DNA of 35,747 nucleotides, from assembly GCA_035498015.1 (NCBI GenBank), contig DATKAO010000112.1, positions 1 to 35,747 on the forward strand, given 5' to 3'. Shown in pieces: positions 1 through 8,653 of this stretch (the first letter of the stretch is position 1; each line of letters opens with the position of its first letter). The notes beneath the pieces were generated by a model that worked only from the letters and a program-made list of their open reading frames with translations, was not told the DNA's origin and made no database searches. Origin of the DNA: Myxococcota bacterium. GTDB lineage: Bacteria; Myxococcota_A; UBA9160; SZUA-336. The position numbers and the translations under genes are program-made.

Positions 1-2
1 TG

Positions 3-455
3 CCCGCTCCGCCGACGCCTCCGCCGACCACGGTCGTGATCGTGCGCCCGGCCAACCCGGCCCCGCCGCAGACCGTGCCGGCGTCGCCCGACGGCACGGC
101 GCCGCCCCAGCCGCTCCCGACCTCGGCCAGCTTCGAGCTCAGCCCATCGGTGCACCGGTTCGTCGACGACTGGCTGCGCGCACAGGAGACCCACGACTCA
201 CAGCTCTTCACCTCGCTCGGCTTCCGCGCGCTCCCGGCCGACCTCGCCGGCACCTGGACCACGCGCAACAGCTACCGCCTGCTCGCCGCGAGCATCGACG
301 AGGAGCGCTCGACGCCAGACACCGTCTACCTCCGCGTCGTCCTCAGCTACGCCTTCACCGACCCCACCGGCCGCTTCCGGACCCAGGACGAAGAGCGAAT
401 GATCCTGCGCGCGACCGGCGACCGCCTCCAGTTCGAGGGCCGCTGGCAGCAGTGA
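3..455 (+). CDS. C-terminal part of a proline-rich protein with a possible NTF2-like domain
   Basis: The reading frame is already open at the window edge, so the true start lies upstream and about 150 C-terminal residues are seen. The first 40 or so residues are rich in Pro, Ala and Thr (a linker). The remainder (VHRFVDDWLRAQ through FEGRWQQ) has the alternating helix-then-strand look of small NTF2/SnoaL-like domains that end accessory regions of envelope or signalling proteins in deltaproteobacterial relatives. That assignment is by general resemblance only; no catalytic motif is visible. The gene ends with TGA and faces the tRNA-Ser/glutamate dehydrogenase unit, with a 270-base convergent gap filled mainly by repeats. 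Confidence 0.6.
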   Translation, partial: PAPPTPPPTTVVIVRPANPAPPQTVPASPDGTAPPQPLPTSASFELSPSVHRFVDDWLRAQETHDSQLFTSLGFRALPADLAGTWTTRNSYRLLAASIDEERSTPDTVYLRVVLSYAFTDPTGRFRTQDEERMILRATGDRLQFEGRWQQ

Positions 456-526
456 GTCCAGCTCCGAGTCACGCGCCAGCGGCGAAGCCGCGCGCAATCT
501 TCTCGAGCTGGCCGATCGTTACTGCG

Positions 527-610
527 AGGCCGAGCGAAGGCCGCCCTGAGCGAGGCCCGCAAGGCCCGGAAGGGCCGCGCAGTGAGCCGCAGGCGAACGT
601 AGTCAGTCAG
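527..610 (+). repeat. Dispersed intergenic repeat, copy 1 (84 bases)
   Basis: First of two head-to-tail units in this gap, beginning AGGCCGAGCGAAGGCCGCCC and ending GTAGTCAGTCAG. It contains a perfect hairpin at 563-576 (GGCCC, loop GGAA, GGGCC). Related units occur near 28480 and 33278, always between converging genes. Translated on the minus strand it gives an Arg/Leu/Ala-rich open frame that is an artefact of composition. Confidence 0.9.
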
Positions 611-688
611 AGGCCGAGCGAAGGCCGCCCTGAGCGAGGCCCGCAAGGCCCGGAAGGGCCGCGCAGCGAGCCGCAGGCGAGCGAAGGG
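611..688 (+). repeat. Dispersed intergenic repeat, copy 2, tail truncated
   Basis: Direct tandem copy of the preceding unit at a period of exactly 84 bases, nearly identical up to GCCGCAGGCGAGCGAAG, where it loses the GTCAGTCAG tail. The hairpin GGCCC-GGAA-GGGCC recurs at 647-660. There is no spacer between the units, which distinguishes it from a CRISPR array. Confidence 0.88.
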
Positions 689-695
689 TGAGTGG

Positions 696-712
696 CCGCG
701 CGCTGCGCGCGG
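696..712. other. GC-rich hairpin downstream of the tRNA
   Basis: CCGCGCG-CTG-CGCGCGG forms a perfect 7-base-pair stem with a 3-base loop, 13 bases beyond the 3' end of tRNA-Ser in the direction of its transcription. It lacks a T-run, so it is at best an atypical terminator or processing barrier for the glutamate dehydrogenase/tRNA transcript. Confidence 0.35.
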
Positions 713-725
713 ACGAGTCTCACTG

Positions 726-815
<90 letters not shown>

Positions 816-825
816 GGCGCGGACC

Positions 826-3800
826 CTAGCACAGGCGCCGGATGCGCTGCGACAGCACCAGCAGGGGCGCGAGCGCGCGCGACCCGGAGTCGATTGCAGC
901 GGCGATTTCCTCGACGGCACGCAGGGTTGGCTCGTGCGAGGGCCGGCTGCGCGAGGTCCGGCGGGCGGCGCTTCCGAGCTCGCGCTCGCACAGCTCGGCG
1001 AGCGCGCGATGCATCTCGAGGCCGAGCGCGGCGGCGCCGATCCGGCTCCAGCCGTCGGCCAGCTCCACCTGGCAAAGGCGCTCGAGCAGCCAGTGGATGC
1101 GCGTGCGCGCGCCGAGCTCCCCCCAGACTTCGAGCGTGCGCGCGACCGGCGTGGACGCGCGCTCCGCGATCCACAGCACGGGCAGAGCGCGCGCCAGGGC
1201 CGAGAGATCCGGCGTGCCGCCGAGCTTCGCGCGCAGCTCGGCGAGCCCCGCGGCCCGGCGGCGCTCGTCCGCGGGCTCGCGCAAGGCGCGCCCTTCGAGA
1301 CCCAGCGACAGCAGCGCGGCCTGGCTGACCGCATCCTCCACGGCCAGCCGCGCGCGCAGCCGTGACTCCTCGGAATCGGGGCTCGACTGCAGGGCCTGGC
1401 GGGCGGCCTCGGCGCCCAGGAGCGAGTCGGCGGAGAGCCAGGCGCACAGCACCTCGCTGGGAGTCACTCCCAGCGCGCGCACCGCCTCGGGCACGAGACA
1501 CACCCCCGCGCGGTCGACGGCGTGGTTCACGAGACAGGTCGCGGTGATCGCATCGCGCAGCTGGTGCGTCTCGAGCTCGTGCGCGAAGCGTTCGCGCAGC
1601 GCGCGCGGGAAGTAGGCCTGGAACAGCTCCGCGAGCAGCGGGTGCGCGGGCGGGGCCGCCTGCGCGAGCCGGGTCTTGCACAAGCGCTTGGTGTAGCCGA
1701 GCAACACGGCCAGCTCGGGGCGCGTCCAGCCGCGCGCGCGCACGTGCTCGCGTCCGGGCATGCGCTCCAGCGCGGGGTCGAGCTCGGCGTTGGCGACCAG
1801 ATACTCGGCCACCTGGACCAGCCGCTCGGGATCGGCCTGCGCGCGCAGCGCGTCGAGCGAGAGACACAGGCTCTGGCTCGCGCAGCGCTCCAGCACCGCC
1901 GTGTCCGCGCTCTCCGCGCAGGCGCGCAGCACCGCGCTGCGCTCCGCGGGCGGCAGGAGCTCGCTGCCCGCCAGGGGCGCCAGCAGGATCTTGAAGTTCA
2001 CCTCGTGGTCCGACAGCGCTACGCCGCCCGCGTTGTGGATCGCGTCGGTGTCGATCCGGCCGCCCGCCAGCGCGAACTCGACGCGCGCGGCCTGCGTGAG
2101 TCCCACGTTCCCGCCCTCGGCCACGATGCGCGCGCGCAGCTCGCGCGCGTCGACGCGCACCGCGTCGTTGGCGCGGTCGCCGGCGTCGGCGTGTGACTCG
2201 CTCGAGGCCTTCACGTAGGTGCCGATCCCGCCGTTCCACAAGAGGTCGACCGGCGCGCGCAGCACGGCGCGCACCAGCTCCTCGCCCGACAGCGCCTCGG
2301 CCGTGCAGCCGAGCGCCCGGCGCGCTTCGGGTGACAGCGCGATGCGCTTCGCGCCGCGCTCCCAGACGCCGCCGCCGGCGCTGATCGCCTCGCGCGCGTA
2401 GTCGGCCCACGACGAGCGCGGCAGCGCGAACAGCCGCTTGCGCTCCTCCCAGGCGCGCTCGGGCGCGGGCTCGGGGTCGACGAACACGTGCCGGTGGTCG
2501 AACGCGGCGACGAGCTTCGCCGAGCGCATGAGCAGGAGGCCGTTGCCGAACACGTCGCCCGACATGTCGCCGATGCCGACCGCGCGAAAGCCATCGCGCT
2601 CCGCAGCGCGGCCCCACTCCGCGAAGTGTCTCTGCGCGCACAGCCACGCGCCGCGCGCGGTGATCGCCTCGCGCTTGTGGTCGTAGCCGTTGCTGCCGCC
2701 CGAGGCGAAGGCGTCGCCCAGCCAGAAGCCGTGCTCGGCGGAGGTGCGGTTCGCCACGTCGGACAGGTGCGCCGTGCCCTTGTCGGCGGCCACGACCAGG
2801 TACGGGTCGTCGCCGTCATGGCGCACGATGCCGGCCGGTGGAGTCACGCAGCCCGCCTTCACGTCGTCGGTGACTCGCAGGAGCGCGGTCACGAAGCGCG
2901 CGTACAGCCGGTCGGCCTCGGCGCGCGCCGCCTTCGGGTCGTCCGGCGCGCGGCGCAGCGCGAAGCCGCCCTTGGCGCCCACCGGCACGATCAGGCCGTT
3001 CTTGACCATCTGCGTGCGCCACAGCGCGAGCACCTCGGAGCGCACGTCCTCCGGCCGGTCACTCCAGCGCAGCCCGCCGCGCGCGACCGGACCGCCGCGC
3101 AGGTGTACGCCGACCAGCTCGCAAGAGTGCACGAAGATCTCGACCCAGGGCGCCGGCGCCGGCATGCCCTGCACGCGCGCCGAGTCGAGCTTGAACGCGA
3201 GCTCGTGCGGCGCGCCCGGGGCGGCAGGCACGTAGTGACTGGTGCGCAGCGTGCTCTGCACCAGGTTCTCGAGCATGCCGAACACGCGGTCCTCGGCGGC
3301 GCTCGCGATCGGCTCGCGCGCGGCCGCGAGCGCGCGCGCGGCCTCGGCCAGGTCGGCGTCGCGCGTGCGCGCCAGCTCGGGGTCGAAGCGCGCACGGAAC
3401 AGCTGCACCACGGCGCGCGCCGCCTGCGGCCAGCGCACCAGCGCGTCGCGCGTAGCGGCGCCGCGCGCGGCCTGGCCGAGCTGGCGCGCGAACTCGAGAT
3501 ACGCGCGCAGCACGTCGACCGAGCGCCAGTCGAGGTCGGCGGAGAGGATCAGCCGGTTCAGGTCGTCGCTGTCGACGCGCCCCGAGAGCGCGGCGCGCAG
3601 GCCGTCGAGCGCGCGCGCCTCGACCTCGCCGGCGGCGGCGCCGGGGGCCATGGGCTCGATGCGGAACGACACGATCCAGAGCGACGGCTTGGCCAGAGCG
3701 CGCACCTCGGTCGAGGTCGCGTCGATGACCTTCACGCCGAACTGGTGCACCACCGAGAGCAGCGCGGTGAGATACGGGCGCTCGCGCAGGTAGATCTTCA

Positions 3801-5433
3801 GCCGGTGCGTGCGCGCGTCGCCGTACTCGGTCGCGAAGTCGAGCCCGAGCTCGACCGAGGTCTCGCCCGCGTGCAAGCGCTCGAGGTGACGCACGTCGAG
3901 CACCGCCTCGGCGGCCGAGGTCACGACGCGGTAGGACTCGGGGAAGGCGTCGGCGTAGGCGTCGGCCAGCCGCAGCGCGCGGTCGCTCGGCTGGTCGGCG
4001 ACCAGCGCCCGCTCGAAGCGGTCCTCCCAGCGCTCGACCAGGAACGCGATCTCCTCCTCGAGCTTGCCGAGTCTCTCGAGGTCGAGCTCGCGGTCGCAGC
4101 CGCAGAAGAAGTTCACGAGCGCCAGGTCCTCGTCGAGGAACGAGCTGCGGTGGTCGATGTGCCGCGCCGCGTGCTGTGTCTCGAGCCAGCGGTCGATCTC
4201 CTCGCGGATCCGCTCCTCGTAGAGCTGCCGCGGCAGCGCGACGCACACGAAGAACGAGCGGTTGGTCGCGTCGGCGACCGTGGTCACTTCGAGCTTGCGG
4301 CGCTCGGCCGCGGCCACGATGCGCGACACGAGCCGTGCCACGTCCGCCTGCTCGGCGGGGAACAGAAACTCCACGGGCAGACAGTCATAGGCCTCCAGCG
4401 CGGTCTTGTAGGTGTGTGAGCCGATCTCGGCGCCGAGCCCGCCCACGATGCGCGTGCGGCGCGCGGCCAGGATCGGAATGTCCGACGGCCGCATGCGGAT
4501 CGCGCGGTGCGTGAGCAGGCCGACGAAGCGCCCGAAGCCGACCGTGCGCGCTTCGCGGTCCAGGAGCTTGACCGACACCGAGTCGAGTCGGCCGGGCCGG
4601 TGCACGGTCGAGTCACTGCGCGTCTTGTCGAAGAAGATCACGCGCTCGTCGTCGAGCCGCGCGCCCACGAGCGGTGGCGGCGGCACGTCGGCGCCCGCCT
4701 CCGTGAAGCGCGAGTCGTGCGCGCCGCGCAAGAGTCCCAGCCCGCTGCCCGACTCGAGCTCGACCTCCCAGCCCTTGCGGCCCCGGCGTGCGTCGTAGCG
4801 CCGGTAGCCCATGAACAGGAAGTTCTTGGCCTCGAGCCAGCGCAGCACCTGGGCTAGGTCGCGCGCGCGCTCGGGGCCGCCCGGCAGCACCGCCGCACAG
4901 GCTTCGAGGTTGGCGACGTGCTCGTGCAGGTGCGCGAGCATGGGCGCGTGATCGGCCACCACGCAGCGCGCGTCGGCGAGCGCGCGCTCGAGCTCCTGCT
5001 CGAGCTGCGCGCGCTCCGCCTCGTGCGCCAGCTGGCGCAGCTCGGCGTACACGTACGACTCACGCGTGCCGCCGACCGCCTCGCGGCCGAAGCGCGCGAT
5101 CGTCCCGTCGGCGTCGCGCTCGATCGCCAAGAGCGGGTGCAAGAGCAGGAGCTCGCGGCGCGCGAGCCTCCGCAGAGTGAGTCGCACCGAGTCGACGATG
5201 AACGGCTGGTCGGCGAGCAGCACCTCGACCGTGGTCCGGCCGGCGCGGTGTCCGCCGGGGCTGCCCACGCGCACGCGGATCTCGCCCGGCAGGCGCGTGG
5301 CGGTGAAGGCGGCGGCATCGATCGCCAGCTCGTGCAGCGCGTCCGCGCCGCGCCGCCGCAGCTCGGCGGGCTCGAGCGCGGCCTCGAGCTCGGCGCGAAC
5401 CAGCGCGTAGAGGGCCTCGTCCTTGGCTTCCAT
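826..5433 (-). CDS. Large (GDH-180 type) NAD-specific glutamate dehydrogenase
   Basis: Oxidatively deaminates L-glutamate to 2-oxoglutarate and ammonium with NAD+, a catabolic enzyme in the cytoplasm. The product is about 1535 residues, matching the 1500-1650 of the large bacterial class. The first ~700 residues are regulatory, ACT-like regions; the catalytic core follows, with RGGLRWSDRPEDVRSEV and MVKNGLIVPVGAKGGF near residues 790-825 carrying the substrate lysines, then HDGDDPYLVVAADKGTAHL near 865 and the Rossmann part (GGNVGLTQAARVEF, DAIHNAGG) near 1105-1140. The start MEAKDEALYAL was chosen because the frame upstream is low-complexity Arg/Ala/Pro sequence and would run into the oppositely oriented acyltransferase promoter. 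It is divergent from that gene and followed after 10 bases by tRNA-Ser. Confidence 0.95.
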   Translation of the reverse strand: MEAKDEALYALVRAELEAALEPAELRRRGADALHELAIDAAAFTATRLPGEIRVRVGSPGGHRAGRTTVEVLLADQPFIVDSVRLTLRRLARRELLLLHPLLAIERDADGTIARFGREAVGGTRESYVYAELRQLAHEAERAQLEQELERALADARCVVADHAPMLAHLHEHVANLEACAAVLPGGPERARDLAQVLRWLEAKNFLFMGYRRYDARRGRKGWEVELESGSGLGLLRGAHDSRFTEAGADVPPPPLVGARLDDERVIFFDKTRSDSTVHRPGRLDSVSVKLLDREARTVGFGRFVGLLTHRAIRMRPSDIPILAARRTRIVGGLGAEIGSHTYKTALEAYDCLPVEFLFPAEQADVARLVSRIVAAAERRKLEVTTVADATNRSFFVCVALPRQLYEERIREEIDRWLETQHAARHIDHRSSFLDEDLALVNFFCGCDRELDLERLGKLEEEIAFLVERWEDRFERALVADQPSDRALRLADAYADAFPESYRVVTSAAEAVLDVRHLERLHAGETSVELGLDFATEYGDARTHRLKIYLRERPYLTALLSVVHQFGVKVIDATSTEVRALAKPSLWIVSFRIEPMAPGAAAGEVEARALDGLRAALSGRVDSDDLNRLILSADLDWRSVDVLRAYLEFARQLGQAARGAATRDALVRWPQAARAVVQLFRARFDPELARTRDADLAEAARALAAAREPIASAAEDRVFGMLENLVQSTLRTSHYVPAAPGAPHELAFKLDSARVQGMPAPAPWVEIFVHSCELVGVHLRGGPVARGGLRWSDRPEDVRSEVLALWRTQMVKNGLIVPVGAKGGFALRRAPDDPKAARAEADRLYARFVTALLRVTDDVKAGCVTPPAGIVRHDGDDPYLVVAADKGTAHLSDVANRTSAEHGFWLGDAFASGGSNGYDHKREAITARGAWLCAQRHFAEWGRAAERDGFRAVGIGDMSGDVFGNGLLLMRSAKLVAAFDHRHVFVDPEPAPERAWEERKRLFALPRSSWADYAREAISAGGGVWERGAKRIALSPEARRALGCTAEALSGEELVRAVLRAPVDLLWNGGIGTYVKASSESHADAGDRANDAVRVDARELRARIVAEGGNVGLTQAARVEFALAGGRIDTDAIHNAGGVALSDHEVNFKILLAPLAGSELLPPAERSAVLRACAESADTAVLERCASQSLCLSLDALRAQADPERLVQVAEYLVANAELDPALERMPGREHVRARGWTRPELAVLLGYTKRLCKTRLAQAAPPAHPLLAELFQAYFPRALRERFAHELETHQLRDAITATCLVNHAVDRAGVCLVPEAVRALGVTPSEVLCAWLSADSLLGAEAARQALQSSPDSEESRLRARLAVEDAVSQAALLSLGLEGRALREPADERRRAAGLAELRAKLGGTPDLSALARALPVLWIAERASTPVARTLEVWGELGARTRIHWLLERLCQVELADGWSRIGAAALGLEMHRALAELCERELGSAARRTSRSRPSHEPTLRAVEEIAAAIDSGSRALAPLLVLSQRIRRLC

Positions 5434-5505
5434 CCCCGCGCTCTCATCGGCGCGGCGTGCGGCCGGGTTCGCGCACCCGGGGCGAGTGACAGGCGCGGAG
5501 CTTGG

Positions 5506-5511
5506 TAGACT
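5506..5511 (+). promoter_or_regulatory. Candidate -10 box of a leaderless-type start (TAGACT)
   Basis: TAGACT fits TANNNT and lies 8 bases before the ATG of the acyltransferase gene, where no Shine-Dalgarno is present. Transcription would begin at or next to the start codon. No convincing -35 box is seen. Similar boxes precede the starts at 6158, 11107 and 32046. Confidence 0.4.
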
Positions 5512-5519
5512 CGCCCGCC

Positions 5520-6161
5520 ATGAACGCCGCCCTGCTCCGCGCCATCTACCGCTGGGACCGCCTGCGCTTCGCGGCCTTTGCTGCGCGCTTCGGCGAGAGA
5601 CTGCGCGCGGACCCGAGCGCCTCGCCCAACCTGCGCTTCGCGCGGCTGCGCATCGAGCCGGGCGGGCGGCTCGAGGTCGGGGCCGGCTTCGCGGCGGAGC
5701 GCGCGCGCGGTAACTACGTGTGGATCCAGTCGGGCGGCCTCGTGTCACTGGGCCCGCGCGTGTGGCTGCGCACCGAGTGCGGCGAGAACCGCATCACCGC
5801 GGCCGAAGGCGCTCGCGTGGAGATCGGCGCGCGCTGTCTTATCAACGGCGCCATGCTGCACGCCAACGTGGCCATCCGGATGGGCGCGGACTCGATGATC
5901 GGCTTCGGCTCGCGCGTGCTCGACTCCGACTTCCACGACCTCGACGTGGACACGCCGGAACGCAGCGCACCGGTCACGATCGGCGAGCGCACCTGGATCG
6001 CGTCGGACGTGACCATCCTGCAGGGAGTCACGATCGGCGACGACGTGGTGATCGGCGCGCGTTCGGTCGTGACTCGCGACGTGCCTTCGCGCACGCTCGC
6101 GCTCGGCTTTCCCGCCAAGCCCGTCCGCTCGATCGGGCCGCGTGCTAGGTTGCCGGAATGA
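5520..6161 (+). CDS. Left-handed beta-helix (hexapeptide-repeat) acyltransferase
   Basis: A 213-residue protein of the WbbJ/maltose-O-acetyltransferase-like group, which transfer an acetyl or other acyl group from acyl-CoA to a sugar or similar hydroxyl or amino acceptor. Hexapeptide repeats run from about residue 70 to 190 (ARVEIGARCLINGAMLHANV, then VTIGERTWIASDVTILQGVT and IGDDVVIGARSVVTRDV), with the usual ending GFPAKPVRSIG. SDFHDLD carries the likely catalytic histidine of the family. The ATG is chosen over an in-frame GTG six codons upstream because the TAGACT box lies between them. The stop overlaps the next start (ATGA), so the following formyltransferase is translationally coupled; the pair may decorate a surface sugar, but the acceptor cannot be read from sequence. 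Confidence 0.85.
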   Translation: MNAALLRAIYRWDRLRFAAFAARFGERLRADPSASPNLRFARLRIEPGGRLEVGAGFAAERARGNYVWIQSGGLVSLGPRVWLRTECGENRITAAEGARVEIGARCLINGAMLHANVAIRMGADSMIGFGSRVLDSDFHDLDVDTPERSAPVTIGERTWIASDVTILQGVTIGDDVVIGARSVVTRDVPSRTLALGFPAKPVRSIGPRARLPE

Positions 6162-7099
6162 GCCTGCGCATCGCCCTCTTCGGCCAGGCCCAGTTCGGCC
6201 GCGACACGCTCGACCGGCTGCGCGCGCGCGGTCACGCGATCGCCGGGGTGTTCGCGCCGCCGGACTCGGGCCGGCCCGACGCGCTGGCCGAGCGCGCGGC
6301 GGAGCTCGGCCTGCCGCTCGTGCGCCGGCGCTTCTACCGCAAGAAGACCGGCGAGCCGATCACGGCCGCGCTCGCGGAGCATGCGGCGCTCGGCGCCGAC
6401 CTGAACGTGCTGGCGTCGGTGCAGGTGTTCCTGCCGCGCGAGCTCACCGACGCGCCCAAGCACAAGAGTCTCTGCTTCCACCCGTCGCTCCTGCCGCGCT
6501 TCCGGGGCGGGGCGGCGCTGCAGTGGCAGATCATCGGCGGCGAGCCCGAGACGGGTGTCTCGATCTTCGTGCCGGACGAAGGCGCCGACACCGGGCCGGT
6601 CGTGGTGCAGAAGGGGCCGGTCGCGATCGGGCCGCGCGAGACGGTCACGAGCCTGTTCTTCGAGAAGCTCCAGCCGCTGGGCATCGCGGCGCTGGTCGAG
6701 GCGGTGGACCTGGTGGCCGAGGGCCGTGCGCGGCCGCGCGCCCAGGACGAGTCACGCGCCACCCACCAGGGCCTGGTCGACGACGCGGTGGCGGCGATCG
6801 ACCTCTCGCGGAGCGCCATCGAGATCGACCGGCTGGTGCGCGGCTGCGACCCGCAGCCCGGCGCCTTCCTGCGCCACGGCGGCAAGCCCGTGCGCCTGTT
6901 CGACGCGGCGCTCGAGCCCGCGGTCGACGCGCCACCGGGCACGCTGACTCGCGCCGACCCCGCGGGCCTGGTCATCGCGCTGCGCGGCGGGGCGCTGCGC
7001 GTCGCGCGCGTGCGCGCCGACGGCGGCAAGGAGCCGGCGCACGCCTTCGCCGCGCGCGCGGGGCTGGGACCCGGCGCGCGGCTGGCGAGCGGCAGATGA
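6158..7099 (+). CDS. Formyltransferase-family protein (10-formyl-THF binding, ALDH1L hydrolase-domain-like)
   Basis: The 313-residue protein has the N-terminal formyltransferase fold from residue 1 to about 200 (RIALFGQAQFGRDTLDRLRA, then CFHPSLLPRFRGGAALQW and ETGVSIFVPDEGADTGPVVV) and the small C-terminal Fmt-like barrel from about 205. The His of HPSLLPR and the Asp of GADTGPVV correspond to catalytic residues of methionyl-tRNA formyltransferase and of 10-formyl-THF hydrolase. The overall line-up (GQ..FG...L...GH...GVF, LGA.LNVL) resembles the hydrolase domain of eukaryotic ALDH1L more than Fmt or PurU. It may therefore cleave or transfer formyl groups from 10-formyl-tetrahydrofolate to an unknown acceptor. 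ATGA overlaps join it to genes on both sides; a TAGGTT box lies 6 bases before its ATG. Confidence 0.82.
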   Translation: MSLRIALFGQAQFGRDTLDRLRARGHAIAGVFAPPDSGRPDALAERAAELGLPLVRRRFYRKKTGEPITAALAEHAALGADLNVLASVQVFLPRELTDAPKHKSLCFHPSLLPRFRGGAALQWQIIGGEPETGVSIFVPDEGADTGPVVVQKGPVAIGPRETVTSLFFEKLQPLGIAALVEAVDLVAEGRARPRAQDESRATHQGLVDDAVAAIDLSRSAIEIDRLVRGCDPQPGAFLRHGGKPVRLFDAALEPAVDAPPGTLTRADPAGLVIALRGGALRVARVRADGGKEPAHAFAARAGLGPGARLASGR

Positions 7100-7791
7100 G
7101 CGTCGCGGGCGCGGTCGCGCAGCTCGCGCGCGCCGGCCTGACGCTCAGCGGCGGTCTGCCGATCGCGGCCTACGACTCACTCGTGTCGCCGCCCTGGCGC
7201 TCGGCGGAGCTCGCTCCGGGCGCGCGCGGCGCGCTGGTCGTGGGCAACGCGGGTCGCACGTTGTGGGAGCGCTTCCAGGAATCGGCGGAGGCGGGGCTCA
7301 CCGACGACCCGCTCGACCGCTACGTGCGCCGCGCGCTCGAGGCCGCGGCGAGTCACTGGGAGCCGCGCGCCGCGGTCGCCTTCTACGCCGATCGGCGCGA
7401 AGGCGTCTACCTGCCGATCGTGGCGCTGGCGCGGCGCGCCGGCTTCGGCACCCCGGGGCGGATCGGCGTCCTGATCCACCCCGAGTACGGGCCGTGGCTC
7501 GCGATCCGGGCCGTCCTGCTCGTGCCCGAGTCACTCAGCGAGGAGCCGGTGGCGCCCTTCGACCCGTGCAGCGGCTGCCCCGCGCCGTGCGCGCAGGCGT
7601 GCGTGGGTCTCGCGGTGGGCGCGCGTGGCCTCGACGCGCGCCGCTGCTACGACACGCGGCTCGCCGATCCCGCCTGCGCCGGCGCGTGCGCCGCGCGCAG
7701 CGCGTGCGTGGTGGGCCGCGCGCACGCGTACGCGCCCGCGCAGCTCGCGCACCACATGAAGATCCGCCGGCCCGCTAGCCCGCCGTCATGA
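7096..7791 (+). CDS. Cysteine-rich Fe-S protein, QueG/ferredoxin-like
   Basis: A 231-residue protein beginning at the ATG that overlaps the formyltransferase stop. Residues 1-150 contain GFGTPGRIGVLIHPEYGPWL, similar in layout to the cobalamin/flavin-handling domain of epoxyqueuosine reductase and reductive-dehalogenase-like proteins. The C-terminal third has eight cysteines: CSGCPAPCAQAC followed by RRC, then C-x3-C-x5-C in PACAGACAARSAC, enough for two [4Fe-4S] clusters. A cytoplasmic electron-transfer or reductase role is inferred; the substrate is unknown. Linkage to the acyltransferase and formyltransferase suggests one pathway. The 3' end overlaps the 3' end of the convergent aminotransferase gene by 17 bases. 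Confidence 0.75.
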   Translation: MSVAGAVAQLARAGLTLSGGLPIAAYDSLVSPPWRSAELAPGARGALVVGNAGRTLWERFQESAEAGLTDDPLDRYVRRALEAAASHWEPRAAVAFYADRREGVYLPIVALARRAGFGTPGRIGVLIHPEYGPWLAIRAVLLVPESLSEEPVAPFDPCSGCPAPCAQACVGLAVGARGLDARRCYDTRLADPACAGACAARSACVVGRAHAYAPAQLAHHMKIRRPASPPS

Positions 7792-8653
7792 ACAGGGGGC
7801 CGTCGCGGCGCGCGAGCGCGCCGAACTCGGCGGCGAGCTTCTCGGTCACCGGGCCGGGCGCGCGCACGCCGATGCGCGCGCCGTCGAGCGTGCGCACGCC
7901 GACCACGCGCGCGCCGGTGCCCGTCAGGAACACCTCGTCGGCGGAGATCAGGTCCATGCGCGAGAGGGTCTGCTCGCGCGCCGGAATCCCGAGCCCGGCA
8001 GCGAGCTCGAGCACCGACATGCGGGTGACTCCCTCGAGCGCGCCGTCGGTGGCCGGTGGCGTGAGCAGCGCCCCGCGCCGGAACGCGAACACGTTCGCGA
8101 CCGCGGCCTCGGCCACCATGCCGGCCGCGTTCAGGATCAGCGCCTCGTCGGCGCCGCGCAGCCGCGCCTCGCGCTTGGCCATGACGCTGTTCAGGTAGTT
8201 CAAGCTCTTCACGCGCGGGTCGAGCACGTCGGCAGGGGGCCGGCGCAAGCTCACGGTGACCATGTCGACGCCCGCGCGCAGCTTCTCTTCGGGATAGAGC
8301 TCGATCTCGCAGGCGATGCACACGATCCGCGGCTGGAGACAGCGCGTCGGATCCACGCCCAGCGCGCCGTCGCCGCGAGTCACGAGCAGGCGCACGTAGC
8401 CCTCGGGCCGGCCGAAAGCGCGCGCGGTGGCCAGCACGATCTCGCGCACCGCCGCTTGGCCACCCGGGATCTCGAGCCCGATCGCGCGCGCCGAGTGACC
8501 CAGCCGCTCCAGGTGCGAGTCGAGCCGGAACACGCGCCCGCCGTACAGGCGGATGCCCTCGAACACGCCGTCGCCGTAGAGCAGCCCGTGATCGGTCACC
8601 GGGATGCGCGCGTCCGCTCCGTCGACGATCCGACCCTCGATCCAGACCTTCAT
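7775..8653 (-). CDS. ilvE: Branched-chain amino acid aminotransferase (PLP fold type IV)
   Basis: Transfers the amino group between glutamate and the 2-oxo acids of valine, leucine and isoleucine in the cytoplasm. The 292-residue length is normal. YGDGVFEGIRLY (residues 26-37) is the BCAT substrate-side motif, K149 in VKSLNYLNS is the PLP lysine, and E..VANVFAF and LTGTGARVVGV are the cofactor phosphate-binding regions. The ATG is preceded by AGAAGGAG. The start overlaps the stop of iclR (ATGA), so the two form one unit controlled from the iclR promoter. A D-amino-acid aminotransferase or 4-amino-4-deoxychorismate lyase is less likely because of the FEGIR motif. Confidence 0.92.
   Translation of the reverse strand: MKVWIEGRIVDGADARIPVTDHGLLYGDGVFEGIRLYGGRVFRLDSHLERLGHSARAIGLEIPGGQAAVREIVLATARAFGRPEGYVRLLVTRGDGALGVDPTRCLQPRIVCIACEIELYPEEKLRAGVDMVTVSLRRPPADVLDPRVKSLNYLNSVMAKREARLRGADEALILNAAGMVAEAAVANVFAFRRGALLTPPATDGALEGVTRMSVLELAAGLGIPAREQTLSRMDLISADEVFLTGTGARVVGVRTLDGARIGVRAPGPVTEKLAAEFGALARRDGPLFMTAG

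Noticed and set aside
527-688. CRISPR array
   Set aside because: Only two tandem units of 84 bases with no spacers and no cas genes.
2488-4419. Long open frame on the plus strand opposite the glutamate dehydrogenase gene
   Set aside because: Antisense shadow caused by high GC; its product is low-complexity Arg/Ala/Val/Gly with no domain, while the opposite strand carries a well-conserved enzyme.
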